A stretch of DNA of 64,000 nt from NCBI GenBank assembly GCA_905197955.1, contig CAJKAR010000007.1:67106-131105 (forward strand), in the 5' to 3' direction. Below are positions 34,860 through 43,328 of this stretch, in pieces. This stretch comes from an uncultured Lentisphaeria bacterium. GTDB taxonomy: Bacteria; Verrucomicrobiota; Lentisphaeria; Victivallales; UBA1829. The stretch's first letter is position 1, and the number at the start of each line of letters is the position of its first letter. Both the position numbers and the translations under genes were made by a program. The notes under the pieces were generated by a model that was not told the DNA's origin, made no database searches, and worked only from the letters and a program-made list of their open reading frames with translations.

Positions 34860-35611
34860 TCTGTATCCTTATTTTCTCGTTTTGCTGAATGGGCGGGGAC
34901 GGCGCGGACGATCCGATCCCAGTCGCCGACCTGTCGGATCATTTCGCCGGGTTTTACGATCAGGAATTCCTCATCGGTCCACTCTCCGGAGAGCAGAGTG
35001 CGGATCAGATGAAGAGATCCTTCCAGAGTTTCGAACGAGCGCCCCTCTTTTTCCGCATGTTCCCGGCAGCATTCCATGGCTTCGGTGCAGGGAATTTCCG
35101 GGGTGTGGATGAAGTAGATCGGACGGAGTTCGCCGTCGAGTTTCGGATGCATTGCCTCGTAGATGTATCGGGCATCCTCTTCGCCGTACTGTTCCACGAG
35201 TGCTTCCCAGCCGTCGCCGAGGATCATTTCCCCGTCGGAAAAATAGTAGTCTCCGTGTTCCACGAACCCGATGGATCCGAACGGCGTGCTCGGCATCGGG
35301 GAGAAGATCTCTTCGAAACGCTTGCGGCTCCCGAGGAGAATGCCGCAGCAGTCGTGACTGCGCGGGATGACTACGGGAACAGTTCGCGCGCAGAGTCCTT
35401 CGGCAGCGCTTCCGCAGAGACCGTAGGCGAGCAGAACGGCATCGAACTCCGGCGAGGAGTCGATTTTTTCCTGGAGTTTTTTCCGCAGCTCCGCCGGATG
35501 GGCGTGCTCTCCCAGTTCCAGAAATTCGATTGTCAGGTGATGAGGCGATTCCATCGCCGCGTATTTGAGTTCATGGGAGAAGACATTGCAGGAAATGACT
35601 TTGAATTTCAT
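34856..35611 (-). CDS. DUF1638 domain protein
   Basis: A 251-residue cytoplasmic protein with the DUF1638 core: VLLAYGLCGSAAEGL, then VPVVIPRSHDCCGILLGSR. Several Cys and His residues (HDCC, CTEAMECC) could bind a metal or corrinoid. The family is repeatedly found next to corrinoid methyltransferases, but its reaction is not established. Start and stop both overlap neighbours by four bases. Confidence 0.85.
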   Translation of the reverse strand: MKFKVISCNVFSHELKYAAMESPHHLTIEFLELGEHAHPAELRKKLQEKIDSSPEFDAVLLAYGLCGSAAEGLCARTVPVVIPRSHDCCGILLGSRKRFEEIFSPMPSTPFGSIGFVEHGDYYFSDGEMILGDGWEALVEQYGEEDARYIYEAMHPKLDGELRPIYFIHTPEIPCTEAMECCREHAEKEGRSFETLEGSLHLIRTLLSGEWTDEEFLIVKPGEMIRQVGDWDRIVRAVPAHSAKRENKDTE

Positions 35612-37050
35612 GGCAGCATCAATCCGTCGATGTAGTTGTTTTCAAATTCCGGGAGCGCGTTGAGCGGCAGTTCGCACGGCTCCGCGGAAAGCCGTTCCAG
35701 TTCGGAAAGCATTTCCGGTTTTGCCGCCAGCTCCGCCGCGCCCGCCAGACTGGTGTTGCCGACAATCCGGCATTCCACATCCGGCAGCATCCCGATGGCT
35801 TTTGCATTTGCCAGATCCAGATAACGGGCAAATCCCCCGGCAAGCAGAATCCGCTTTACTGGTGTTGCGCAGTAATCCGCAAGCGTCTGGATTCCGGCAG
35901 CGACAGCGGCTTTGGCCTTCAGCAGCTGGGAGATCTCCTCTTCGCTGATCGAGAGCGAATCCGTAAAGGCAAACCGGTCCGCTTCAGGCTGGAGACGACC
36001 GAACTCGTTCAGCTGCTCTTTCCGGCGCAGGACCGCAAGAAAATCGATCATGGCCGATCCGCAGAGTCCTCTGGCATTTCCGCCTCCGAGCACAGAAAAT
36101 GTTCCATCGGGGAAATAGTGGTCGATGGCCCCCTCAACGGCGCGGCTTCCGCAGGGAATTCCTCCGCCTTCGAATGCAGGACCCGCCGCGGCGGCGGTAC
36201 AGAAAATCTTTTCGGATGTCCGGAAGACTATTTCGCAGTTCGTGCCGATGTCCACCAGCATCTCTCCCGGCTGCGGATTGGTCCTGGCTATTCCCGCAAC
36301 CAGATCTCCGCCGACATAACCGGCAATCGCCGGCACAGTCAGCACCGGGATGTCCGGCGGCATGGAAATCAATCCGCAGTCGCGCGCCGTGCGGATCGGG
36401 AAACAGCGAGTCGGCGGAAGAAAAGGCATCGTTCCGACCGGTGTCGGATCAATCCCGTGGAACAGCAGACTCATGACCGTATTGCCTGCAACGGCAATGC
36501 GGATGCAGTCCGATCCATCCAGTTCCGCAAGAAGTTTGCTGATGGTGTCTGCGACGGCTTTCCGTTCCTCTTCCAGCGCCTCGGGCGAACTTCCGGCATG
36601 GACAATTCGCGAAATGACATTGTCGCCGAAACGGCTCTGTCCGTTGAAGGCGCTTGCGCGGGCGGTGATTCTGCCATCGACGAGTTTGACCGCCGCAACC
36701 GTGGTCGTCCCGATATCGACCCCGATCACCGGTGCGGAAATCCGGGCCAGGGGTGCGCCGGTCCAGTCGGCGAGAATGCTCCCGGAGGAGAGGGAGCGAT
36801 ACGAGGTTTCCGGAACTTCGACACATCCGTTTTCACTTGTCAGCACTGTCCGGCAGGCTTTGGCGGAGATGCCCGGCGGAGAAACGGAAACCTCTTCGCC
36901 GTCAATGCGATAGGTCCCGGAGAGAAGCTGAACGCGGCAGCGCCCGCAGCTTCCGTTTCCGCCGCAGCGCAGATCCAGCGGACAGCCTTGCGCTTCCAGA
37001 AGATCCGCGAGAGATCCCGTTTCTTTCCGTCTGGTCAGTTCCAGTTTCAT
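35608..37050 (-). CDS. RACE-type reductive activator of corrinoid proteins (2Fe-2S / ASKHA)
   Basis: A 480-residue protein. Cys 29, 35, 38 and 66 follow the plant-type 2Fe-2S ferredoxin spacing (CGGNGSCGRC, later KAC). From about residue 105 an ASKHA ATPase fold begins (VIGVDIGTTTVAAVKLVDG), with VDIGTNCEIVF and LLAGGFARYLDLANA further on, as in DUF4445-type activators. Such enzymes use ATP and an electron to return accidentally oxidised Co(II) corrinoid to Co(I). It is shorter than many RACE proteins (about 600 residues). Confidence 0.9.
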   Translation of the reverse strand: MKLELTRRKETGSLADLLEAQGCPLDLRCGGNGSCGRCRVQLLSGTYRIDGEEVSVSPPGISAKACRTVLTSENGCVEVPETSYRSLSSGSILADWTGAPLARISAPVIGVDIGTTTVAAVKLVDGRITARASAFNGQSRFGDNVISRIVHAGSSPEALEEERKAVADTISKLLAELDGSDCIRIAVAGNTVMSLLFHGIDPTPVGTMPFLPPTRCFPIRTARDCGLISMPPDIPVLTVPAIAGYVGGDLVAGIARTNPQPGEMLVDIGTNCEIVFRTSEKIFCTAAAAGPAFEGGGIPCGSRAVEGAIDHYFPDGTFSVLGGGNARGLCGSAMIDFLAVLRRKEQLNEFGRLQPEADRFAFTDSLSISEEEISQLLKAKAAVAAGIQTLADYCATPVKRILLAGGFARYLDLANAKAIGMLPDVECRIVGNTSLAGAAELAAKPEMLSELERLSAEPCELPLNALPEFENNYIDGLMLP

Positions 37051-38099
37051 GAATGATAAGTCCCGATCCGGAGTCCGTTTTCGAGGAAATAGCGGTAGCA
37101 GTCATAGTCCGTCGATTCCGGAATGGAGTGGTCGGAATGGAGAATGAAACCGTTTTTCTGCATGACGATCGGCACTTTGCTTTCGAGTTCGTGCAGAATT
37201 CCGGGACGATCATTCTTCGTGATCGGACGCACATCGAGTCCGCCCATGAGAGCGATTTTGTCTCCGAAGTTGTCATAGATGCGCAGGAGATCCATTCCCG
37301 CCTTGACCTCCATGGCCTGAAGACAGTCGATTCCCGCTTCGACCATGCCCGGCAGAAGCGGCTCCACAAAACCGCAGGAGTGCATGAGAACCGGAAGCCC
37401 GAGATCGTGCGCGAACGCGATGGTCCTTGCATGGGCGGGCTGAATGAGTTCCCGGTACATCTCCGGCGACATGAAGGGACGTCCCTTGAATCCCATGTCC
37501 TCAAAGAACCAGATTCCATCGGGTTTTCCCTCCTCTGCGATGAGGATCTCCATCAGATGGATCCAGAGATCGGCATAGGTTTCGACCATGTCTTTGACCC
37601 AGTCCGGATCCAGCGCCATCCCCATGAGGAAGTTTTCGTGTCCGCAGATCGGATGGATCGATTCGAAAACATTGACGCCTGCCCAGCAGAAGAAACGTCC
37701 CTTTTCCTCGCAGTGGCGCTTGTCTCTGCGGTAGGTGTCGAAGGCGATGCGCTTTCGTTCCGGGGTCAGGAAAGGTTTTGCCTTTTCCTCCCAGTCGGCA
37801 CGGTCGGTGATGGAATAGCCGAGATGTTCGGGAGTGGTGTCATGGCCCTTGTATCGGCGCATGGTGGCGCCGTTGCCGTCGAGGAAGGTCCTGGTGTCCT
37901 CATCCTCGGCGACGAGCTTGTCCTGCATGTCCGGATTGATCTTGAGGTTGAAGGTCCAGTTCATGGCGATGTCGAGATTGAAATGGTCCTCCGGGGATTC
38001 GCCGGGAGGGAAGGTGCCTTGCTCCACCCAGTGGGAGATGGTGTGGTTCCAGAATTGTTCCATCACGGCGACCCGTTCTTTACCAGTCAGTTCTGTCAT
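37047..38099 (-). CDS. UroD-family corrinoid methyltransferase-like protein (proximal copy)
   Basis: A 350-residue protein. H240 and C242 in LMHSCGFVEP are the zinc ligands of MtaA-like methyltransferases; the C-terminal NGFILHSDHSIP is another family block. It differs considerably from the copy at 33765, so the two may do different half-reactions: substrate to corrinoid, and corrinoid to acceptor. It lies 38 bases after the corrinoid protein and overlaps the activator gene by four bases. Confidence 0.86.
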   Translation of the reverse strand: MTELTGKERVAVMEQFWNHTISHWVEQGTFPPGESPEDHFNLDIAMNWTFNLKINPDMQDKLVAEDEDTRTFLDGNGATMRRYKGHDTTPEHLGYSITDRADWEEKAKPFLTPERKRIAFDTYRRDKRHCEEKGRFFCWAGVNVFESIHPICGHENFLMGMALDPDWVKDMVETYADLWIHLMEILIAEEGKPDGIWFFEDMGFKGRPFMSPEMYRELIQPAHARTIAFAHDLGLPVLMHSCGFVEPLLPGMVEAGIDCLQAMEVKAGMDLLRIYDNFGDKIALMGGLDVRPITKNDRPGILHELESKVPIVMQKNGFILHSDHSIPESTDYDCYRYFLENGLRIGTYHS

Positions 38100-38137
38100 G
38101 ACAGTCTCCAGCGTTCTTCCGTTCGGATGTTGCGGGA

Positions 38138-38764
38138 TCAGCAGGCGCGGTGGTAGAGGGAATCTACGAGTTTGACGGCGCCGTTGGCATCTTCACTGTA
38201 TCCGTCTGCGCCGATTTCGTCGGCGAACGCCTGGGTGACGGGAGCTCCGCCGATGATGACTTTGACATTGGTGCCCTTGAAGTGTTCGACCACCTCTCTC
38301 ATATAGGGCATGGTTGTTGTGAGCAGGGAGCTGCAGGCGACGATTTCCGCGCCTTGTTTTACGGCACTGTCATATTTTGCGGTGTCGCAGTTGACTCCGA
38401 GGTCGATGACATCGTATCCGGCGCCCTTGAGCATGATGGCTACGAGGTTTTTGCCGATGTCATGGAGGTCTCCCTTGACCGTTCCGATGGCGATCTTGCC
38501 GATGGATTTCCGTCCGCTGGCGGCAATGAGCGGTTCGATGAGTGCCAGACCGGTCTGCATGGCGCGGGCGGCGATGAGGAGTTCCGGGACATAGGCTTCA
38601 TTCCGGGAGAACTTGTCGCCGATTTCCCGCATGGCGGGGATCATTCCTTCGTCGAGAAGGCGGTTGATGTCCTCTTTTTCCTCAATGGCGGCCTGAACGA
38701 TTGCGGTCACGTCATTCCGTTTTCCTTTGATGATTGCGGTACGCAGCGCTCCAAAATCAGTCAT
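38138..38764 (-). CDS. Corrinoid (B12-binding) methyltransferase protein
   Basis: A 208-residue methyl carrier of the MtaC/MtbC type. The N-terminal helical cap domain (1-85) is followed by a B12-binding Rossmann domain with the DxHxxG motif GDLHDIGKN, where H101 is the lower cobalt ligand, plus VIDLGVN and VIIGGAPVT. The ATG at 38764 has AAAGGAG eight bases upstream; an in-frame TTG lies two codons earlier. It is the first gene of the operon and should shuttle a methyl group between the two UroD-type enzymes. Confidence 0.94.
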   Translation of the reverse strand: MTDFGALRTAIIKGKRNDVTAIVQAAIEEKEDINRLLDEGMIPAMREIGDKFSRNEAYVPELLIAARAMQTGLALIEPLIAASGRKSIGKIAIGTVKGDLHDIGKNLVAIMLKGAGYDVIDLGVNCDTAKYDSAVKQGAEIVACSSLLTTTMPYMREVVEHFKGTNVKVIIGGAPVTQAFADEIGADGYSEDANGAVKLVDSLYHRAC

Positions 38765-38918
38765 GGTCAATCTCCTTTTTTACGGATTCCTTTTACGACC
38801 GTGTTGCATTTTGTATTGTTCTGTTTTGCCGTTTGCTTTCCTGCGATGACTGGTCGAAGAAGAGCAACAGTCCTTCTGTTCTTATCGTAATTTATGCGGC
38901 GAAAAGAAAAATATCTTC

Positions 38919-38947
38919 TTGTATTTTGAAAAGTTTTGCTCTATATT
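38919..38947 (+). promoter_or_regulatory. Promoter of the AraC-type gene, nearly leaderless
   Basis: TTGTAT (38919-38924), 17 bases, TATATT (38942-38947). The expected transcription start near 38954 is only about two bases before the ATG at 38956. Confidence 0.65.
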
Positions 38948-38955
38948 AACTTATT

Positions 38956-39882
38956 ATGCGGACAATAACTCTGGAACTGGACAATTTTATCAACCCGGCT
39001 GTCGGTGCGGAGGTTTCGTTTCATTCCATCAGCTGGAACCGGGAGCATAAGCAGACGTCGATTCCCAGCGGCGGCAATCTGCATTATCACTCTCTGCCCT
39101 CCGGCGGAACCGTTCCGCACACCCACGAGTTCGGGGAGCTGATTTTTATTCTCTCCGGCTCGATCATCCACCAGGTCAACGGGGAGCGGCAGCTTCTGGA
39201 GGCGAACGATGTGGCGTTTGTCCGTCCGAGCGATCTGCACGGCTTTCTTCCGCCGGAGAAGGGCGAGCACTGTGAACTGCTTCTGCTTTCTTTCTGTCTT
39301 GAATTCTTCTACACGCTCAGCCAGTATCTCGAAAACGATGAGTTTCTGCATCGCTATACGGAAAGTGTTCTGCCTGCGGTCTGCCGTCTGCCCGAAAGCC
39401 TGATGAACGATCTCTCTCTTCAGCTTTTGAACCTGAATGCCCAGAATCTGGCGCCGTCGCTCCGGAAGATCCGCTTCAAGATGCTTCTCCTTCAGCTTTT
39501 CACCCGTTGTTTTCTGGATACGGAGCGGTCTGCGAATCCGGCCGCTCCGGAGTGGCTGAACATGCTCTGCGCACGCATGAAGCAGCCCGAAAATTTCATC
39601 CCCGGATTGAAACGAATGCAGAAACTTTCCGGTTATACGCCGGAGTATCTCTGCAAAACGTTCCGCAAGTATCTTGGTCAGAGTCCCACAGAGTTTATCA
39701 ACGAGCTGCGCATCAACCATGCCGCGCGGTTGCTGGCGGATTCCGATCTGGGAATTTCCGAGATCGCATTTGAACTGAAGTTCCAGAGTTTGAGTCGCTT
39801 CTATCATCTGTTCAAGCGACAGTATGCCTGTACGCCGGTCGAATACCGGAAGCGCGCGCTTTCCGCGAAACGCCTGCTTTGA
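38956..39882 (+). CDS. AraC-family regulator with N-terminal cupin domain
   Basis: A 308-residue protein. The cupin sensor has TVPHTHEFGELIFILSG (from about 54). The C-terminal AraC DNA-binding domain holds both helix-turn-helices (YTPEYLCKTFRKYLGQSPTEFI and SEIAFELKFQSLSRFYHLFKRQY). It is divergent from the corrinoid operon and is its likely regulator. No ribosome binding site is visible upstream, in line with a leaderless start. Confidence 0.92.
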   Translation: MRTITLELDNFINPAVGAEVSFHSISWNREHKQTSIPSGGNLHYHSLPSGGTVPHTHEFGELIFILSGSIIHQVNGERQLLEANDVAFVRPSDLHGFLPPEKGEHCELLLLSFCLEFFYTLSQYLENDEFLHRYTESVLPAVCRLPESLMNDLSLQLLNLNAQNLAPSLRKIRFKMLLLQLFTRCFLDTERSANPAAPEWLNMLCARMKQPENFIPGLKRMQKLSGYTPEYLCKTFRKYLGQSPTEFINELRINHAARLLADSDLGISEIAFELKFQSLSRFYHLFKRQYACTPVEYRKRALSAKRLL

Positions 39883-39889
39883 TTGGTCG

Positions 39890-39916
39890 GGCGATTCCGT
39901 TTTTTCCGGAATCGCC
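39890..39916. terminator. Hairpin between convergent genes
   Basis: A perfect 10-bp stem GGCGATTCCG (39890-39899) / CGGAATCGCC (39907-39916), lying between the AraC gene and the SGNH gene, which point towards each other. No T tract follows on either strand. Confidence 0.6.
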
Positions 39917-39927
39917 TCCGGTCCGGA

Positions 39928-40569
39928 TCAGAGAGCGAGTGTCCGGCAGATCACTTCGGCGATTTCTTCGGCAATTTTACGGGAGCCTTCCTCGTTGTAG
40001 TGAACCCAGTCGCGATGCAGGTGGGTGGTATGTTTTTCGGCGAAGGTGTAGAGATCGTTGAATTGGACGCCGAATTCGGAAAGAGTCGTTTTTGCGATTT
40101 CGTTATAGTTGCGGATTTCCGCGTTTCTGCGGCAGAGGAACGACGGAATCTGGTCTTCCAGAACGGGAGTGGTGTATGCGAAAATGATTTCCGCCCGCGG
40201 GAAGAGGGTTCGGATGCGGTTGTGAACGCGCCGGATCATATGGGCGTAAAAATCGGGCGGCGTGAGGTTTTCCTCCTCATAGGTGTAGTATCCGGCGACG
40301 CAGCGGGCGGTATCGGCGGCGGCTTCCCCGGTCTCGCCGATTCCGAGATGGCCGACATCCCAGAGGCCGTTGTTCCAGTGAACCAGATCCACATCATCTC
40401 CGGCAAGATGCAGCTGCGCCTTCCAGTCCTGAAGCTGACGGAGCGTGTATTGCGCAAAGCGTCCGTTGTCCGGCGGATAGACCACCTCCGCCTTGTCTTT
40501 CAGCAGTTCGCAGACAAACTGATCGTATCCCATCCGGATGGAATCCCCGAGGAGAAGCACTTTTTTCAT
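39928..40569 (-). CDS. SGNH/GDSL-type esterase-like protein
   Basis: A 213-residue protein. The ATG at 40569 has AAGGAAGGG upstream; the longer open frame is not used. Block I is LLLGDSIRMGY with the nucleophile Ser, the middle block HWNNGLWD has the conserved Asn, and block V is DWVHYNEEG with the Asp-His pair. No signal peptide, so it is cytoplasmic. It lies 107 bases after the AraC gene on the same strand and may deacylate a sugar handled by the divergent operon. Confidence 0.83.
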   Translation of the reverse strand: MKKVLLLGDSIRMGYDQFVCELLKDKAEVVYPPDNGRFAQYTLRQLQDWKAQLHLAGDDVDLVHWNNGLWDVGHLGIGETGEAAADTARCVAGYYTYEEENLTPPDFYAHMIRRVHNRIRTLFPRAEIIFAYTTPVLEDQIPSFLCRRNAEIRNYNEIAKTTLSEFGVQFNDLYTFAEKHTTHLHRDWVHYNEEGSRKIAEEIAEVICRTLAL

Positions 40570-40676
40570 TTTCACGACCCTTCCTTTTTTACCGATGTTG
40601 AAATGAAACTCCGGCAATATACATCGGAAAGCGGAAAACATCAATCCATATTTATCCGGTTTCCGGCAGGAGGGGA

Positions 40677-41501
40677 TCAATCCATAGTGGATCGTCTCCG
40701 GTAGTCCGCTGGAGTCATGCCGGTGTTTTTCCGGATCAGGCGGCAGAAATAACTGACATACGCAATGCCGCAGGCATAGGCGATCTCCTTGACCGGCAGT
40801 TCCGTTTCCCGGAGCAGCGAGAGCGCGTGCTGAATCCGGATCTGATCCAGATAGGTTCCCGGAGAGAGGGACATCATCCGGAAGAAGATCCGGTTCAGGG
40901 TGGTCCTGTGGATTCCGAGCTCTTCCGCCAGAGAGCCGACCGTCACTTCGGGATCGACGAATCCCTCGTGCGCAAGTTCGATGAACCGTTTGACCAGATC
41001 GTGTTCGCGTGATCCTCCCATTTTTCCGCCTGCGAGCGCGAGCAGTTCCGCCGCGAGCGCGACCGCATGACGCTGGGCATACGGAGTCCGCTGTTTGAGC
41101 AGGGATTCGATTTCCAGAAAATATTTGACGGGACATTCGCCGGCATAAAGACTGGTCTGGGGATAACCGTAGGAGGTCATGAAATCGGCCGCGCGGGGAC
41201 CGTCGAACGTGAACCAGTAATAGCACCATCGGGAGTCGGGATCGACCGCCCTGTGATGGTGTTCCTCCAGCGGAAGGTGGTAGAAGACTTCGCCCGGAGC
41301 GAGACGGATGATCCGGTTGTCAAAAAGGATTTCGCCGGTGCCTTTCACGCACCAGAAGAGCTGGACAAAATTTTTCTGTCTGCCGGGAACACGTTCGAAC
41401 CAGCCGCAGTCGGCCTCGTTGTAGCCGACCGACCGGACATGAATCGGCAGCGGAAGCGAGGGCAGCTGAAGCGGATCCGGACGGCTGATGATTTTGCGCA
41501 T
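40677..41501 (-). CDS. AraC-family regulator of the amino-sugar-like operon
   Basis: A 274-residue protein. A cupin-like sensor domain (VQLFWCVKGTGEILFDN, then LPLEEHHHRAV) precedes the C-terminal AraC DNA-binding domain (VGSLAEELGIHRTTLNRIF and VKEIAYACGIAYVSYFCRLIRKNTGMTP, given here as two blocks). AGGAG lies eight bases before the ATG. Divergent from the NagB-like operon, with direct repeats in between that probably bind it. Confidence 0.92.
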   Translation of the reverse strand: MRKIISRPDPLQLPSLPLPIHVRSVGYNEADCGWFERVPGRQKNFVQLFWCVKGTGEILFDNRIIRLAPGEVFYHLPLEEHHHRAVDPDSRWCYYWFTFDGPRAADFMTSYGYPQTSLYAGECPVKYFLEIESLLKQRTPYAQRHAVALAAELLALAGGKMGGSREHDLVKRFIELAHEGFVDPEVTVGSLAEELGIHRTTLNRIFFRMMSLSPGTYLDQIRIQHALSLLRETELPVKEIAYACGIAYVSYFCRLIRKNTGMTPADYRRRSTMD

Positions 41502-41513
41502 TTTTTTCTCTCC

Positions 41514-41543
41514 TGCATCAAAAGTATTATGATTGCATCAAAA
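41514..41543. promoter_or_regulatory. Direct-repeat operator candidate for the AraC regulator
   Basis: TGCATCAAAA occurs at 41514-41523 and again at 41534-41543, exactly 20 bases apart, which is two helical turns and the usual layout of AraC-family half-sites. A TATAAT -10 for the plus-strand operon lies at 41573-41578 without a good -35 (TTCCGG at 41550-41555), consistent with activator dependence. Confidence 0.68.
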
Positions 41544-41631
41544 ACAGTATTCCGGAGCATAATTTAACGCGGTATAATAAAAATAGCAAGAGAGTATTCC
41601 GCAACAGAAATATAAATAAGGAGAAATGAAA

Positions 41632-42483
41632 ATGAATCGTTCGGAAGAAGTCAGAAAACTCCTCACGCTTTCCGTGGATGAGATGGTCCGGGAGGCAAAA
41701 GGTCATTTCAAAGTGACGGAAACCCTGGAAGAGCTGTATGAGTATCTTGCTGATGAGATGGTCAAAGAGTTCCAGAAAGCGGCGGCGGGGAATCGGATTG
41801 TCTCCTTCATCATGCCGGTGGGACCGACGCAGCCGTACCGGATCATGGCGGCGAAAATCAATTATCTGAATCTGAGTTTGAAAAATGTCCGCTTCTTCTT
41901 CATGGACGAGTACTGCGATGACAACGATCAGCTCATTCCGGAAACACATCCGCTGAGCTTCCGCGGACAGATCGGCGATCTGTTTTTCAACCATGTCCGT
42001 CCAGATCTTCTGATGCCGAAGGAGCAGGTTATCTTCCCGCGTCCGGAGATTCTCAAGGATCTTCCGAAAATGATCGAAGACGCCGGCGGAATCGAAGTCT
42101 GCTACGGCGGCATCGGCATTCACGGTCATATCGCCTTCAACGAACCCGGCCCCGGCGTGGCGGATACCGATCCGCGCATTCTGACGATCAACGAGTTCAC
42201 GCGCACGATTGATGCAACCCGTCATCGCGGCGTGGGCGGCAATCTGGAGAACTTCCCCCGCAGAGCGATTACGCTCGGCATGAAGCAGTGCCTCGGCGCG
42301 AAAAAACTGCTGCTGATGACCCGCAATGAGTCCACGGAATTCCTCTGGGCGAACACGATTGTCCGTATTGCGGCGCTCGGACAGCCCGGCGACGATTATC
42401 CTGTCACCTACCTGCGCAACCATCCGAACTATGTCATCGCGACGGATATCCGTAGCGCGACGGCTCCGAAGTTCAACATCTGA
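41632..42483 (+). CDS. NagB-like sugar-phosphate isomerase/deaminase with altered active site
   Basis: A 283-residue protein. The ATG at 41632 is preferred over that at 41626 because AAGGAG is eight bases away rather than two. It matches the glucosamine-6-phosphate deaminase family: MDEY (D92, equivalent to E. coli D72), GIGIHGHIAFNEP with H166 and E171 (equivalent to H143 and E148). The residue equivalent to catalytic D141 is His 164. The N-terminal phosphate loop also differs (MPVGPTQP). The substrate may thus be another amino sugar phosphate. First gene of a three-gene operon. Confidence 0.8.
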   Translation: MNRSEEVRKLLTLSVDEMVREAKGHFKVTETLEELYEYLADEMVKEFQKAAAGNRIVSFIMPVGPTQPYRIMAAKINYLNLSLKNVRFFFMDEYCDDNDQLIPETHPLSFRGQIGDLFFNHVRPDLLMPKEQVIFPRPEILKDLPKMIEDAGGIEVCYGGIGIHGHIAFNEPGPGVADTDPRILTINEFTRTIDATRHRGVGGNLENFPRRAITLGMKQCLGAKKLLLMTRNESTEFLWANTIVRIAALGQPGDDYPVTYLRNHPNYVIATDIRSATAPKFNI

Positions 42484-42493
42484 GAGATGCGTC

Positions 42494-43324
42494 ATGAAGA
42501 TCATTGACGCTCATGCGCACCTGCTCCACAATCACACCGGATTCGACAGGATCGTCGAATCCGGCGTCTACGATGAAATCTGGCTGATGGACCTCTCCGG
42601 CATCAGGCTGCCCGGATACGATCTGGCGACTCGGGAGGAGGTGCTTCAGGCGGCAAAGGATTTCAAAGGACGGGTTTCGGCATTCGGATTCCTGGATTTC
42701 GACAAAGAGGTCTCGGAGATCGACCGGATGAAGGAGATGGGATTTGTGGGACTCAAACCTTACAAGCCGCTGCATCCCTATAATCACGAAGCGTATTACG
42801 CGCACTACCAGCGGGCGCAGGAACTGAAGATGCCGATTCTGTTCCACACCGGACTGGTGGCGCACGGACTGCCCTGGAGCGGAAGTTCGAATGGGCACTG
42901 TTTCGGTCCGGACAACATGCGTCCGGCGCATCTGGCGGGAATCGCGGAGGCGTTTCCGGAGCTGACGATCATCGGCGGACATGTCGGCTGGCCGTGGATC
43001 GAAGAGATGGAACAGAATCTTTACTACTACAAGAACATCTATCATGATGTCAGCGGTTACCGGCGGTCGATCGGGCGCTTGAATGAGATCCTCGACCGCC
43101 GTTGTCACGATGGAACCGACCGATATTTCAATGACAAGATGCTTTTTGCCACCGATTCCTTCTACGGAATTCCCTCCGAAAACGAACAGTCCTTGAAACT
43201 TTGCGATTTCTGGCGATATTATTTTGAATTCGTCGGAAAAATCTATTACCGATGGGGCAGGGAGGAGGAACAGGAAAAGTTCTTCTATCGGAATGCCTGG
43301 AACATCAAACAATGCTGGAGCTGA
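42494..43324 (+). CDS. Amidohydrolase-family (TIM-barrel) hydrolase
   Basis: A 276-residue protein starting at the ATG at 42494; the open frame upstream overlaps the previous gene. Metal and active-site motifs of the amidohydrolase 2 family are visible: IDAHAHLLH, LFHTGL, IIGGHVGWPW and FATDSFYG. The natural substrate cannot be told; the place between a NagB-like and a Gfo/Idh enzyme suggests a sugar acid, lactone or N-acyl sugar. Confidence 0.82.
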   Translation: MKIIDAHAHLLHNHTGFDRIVESGVYDEIWLMDLSGIRLPGYDLATREEVLQAAKDFKGRVSAFGFLDFDKEVSEIDRMKEMGFVGLKPYKPLHPYNHEAYYAHYQRAQELKMPILFHTGLVAHGLPWSGSSNGHCFGPDNMRPAHLAGIAEAFPELTIIGGHVGWPWIEEMEQNLYYYKNIYHDVSGYRRSIGRLNEILDRRCHDGTDRYFNDKMLFATDSFYGIPSENEQSLKLCDFWRYYFEFVGKIYYRWGREEEQEKFFYRNAWNIKQCWS

Positions 43325-43328
43325 ATGT

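Noticed and set aside
39928..41229. 433-residue version of the SGNH protein
   Set aside because: Its first 220 residues overlap the AraC gene in another frame; a good ribosome site and the family N-terminus are at 40569.
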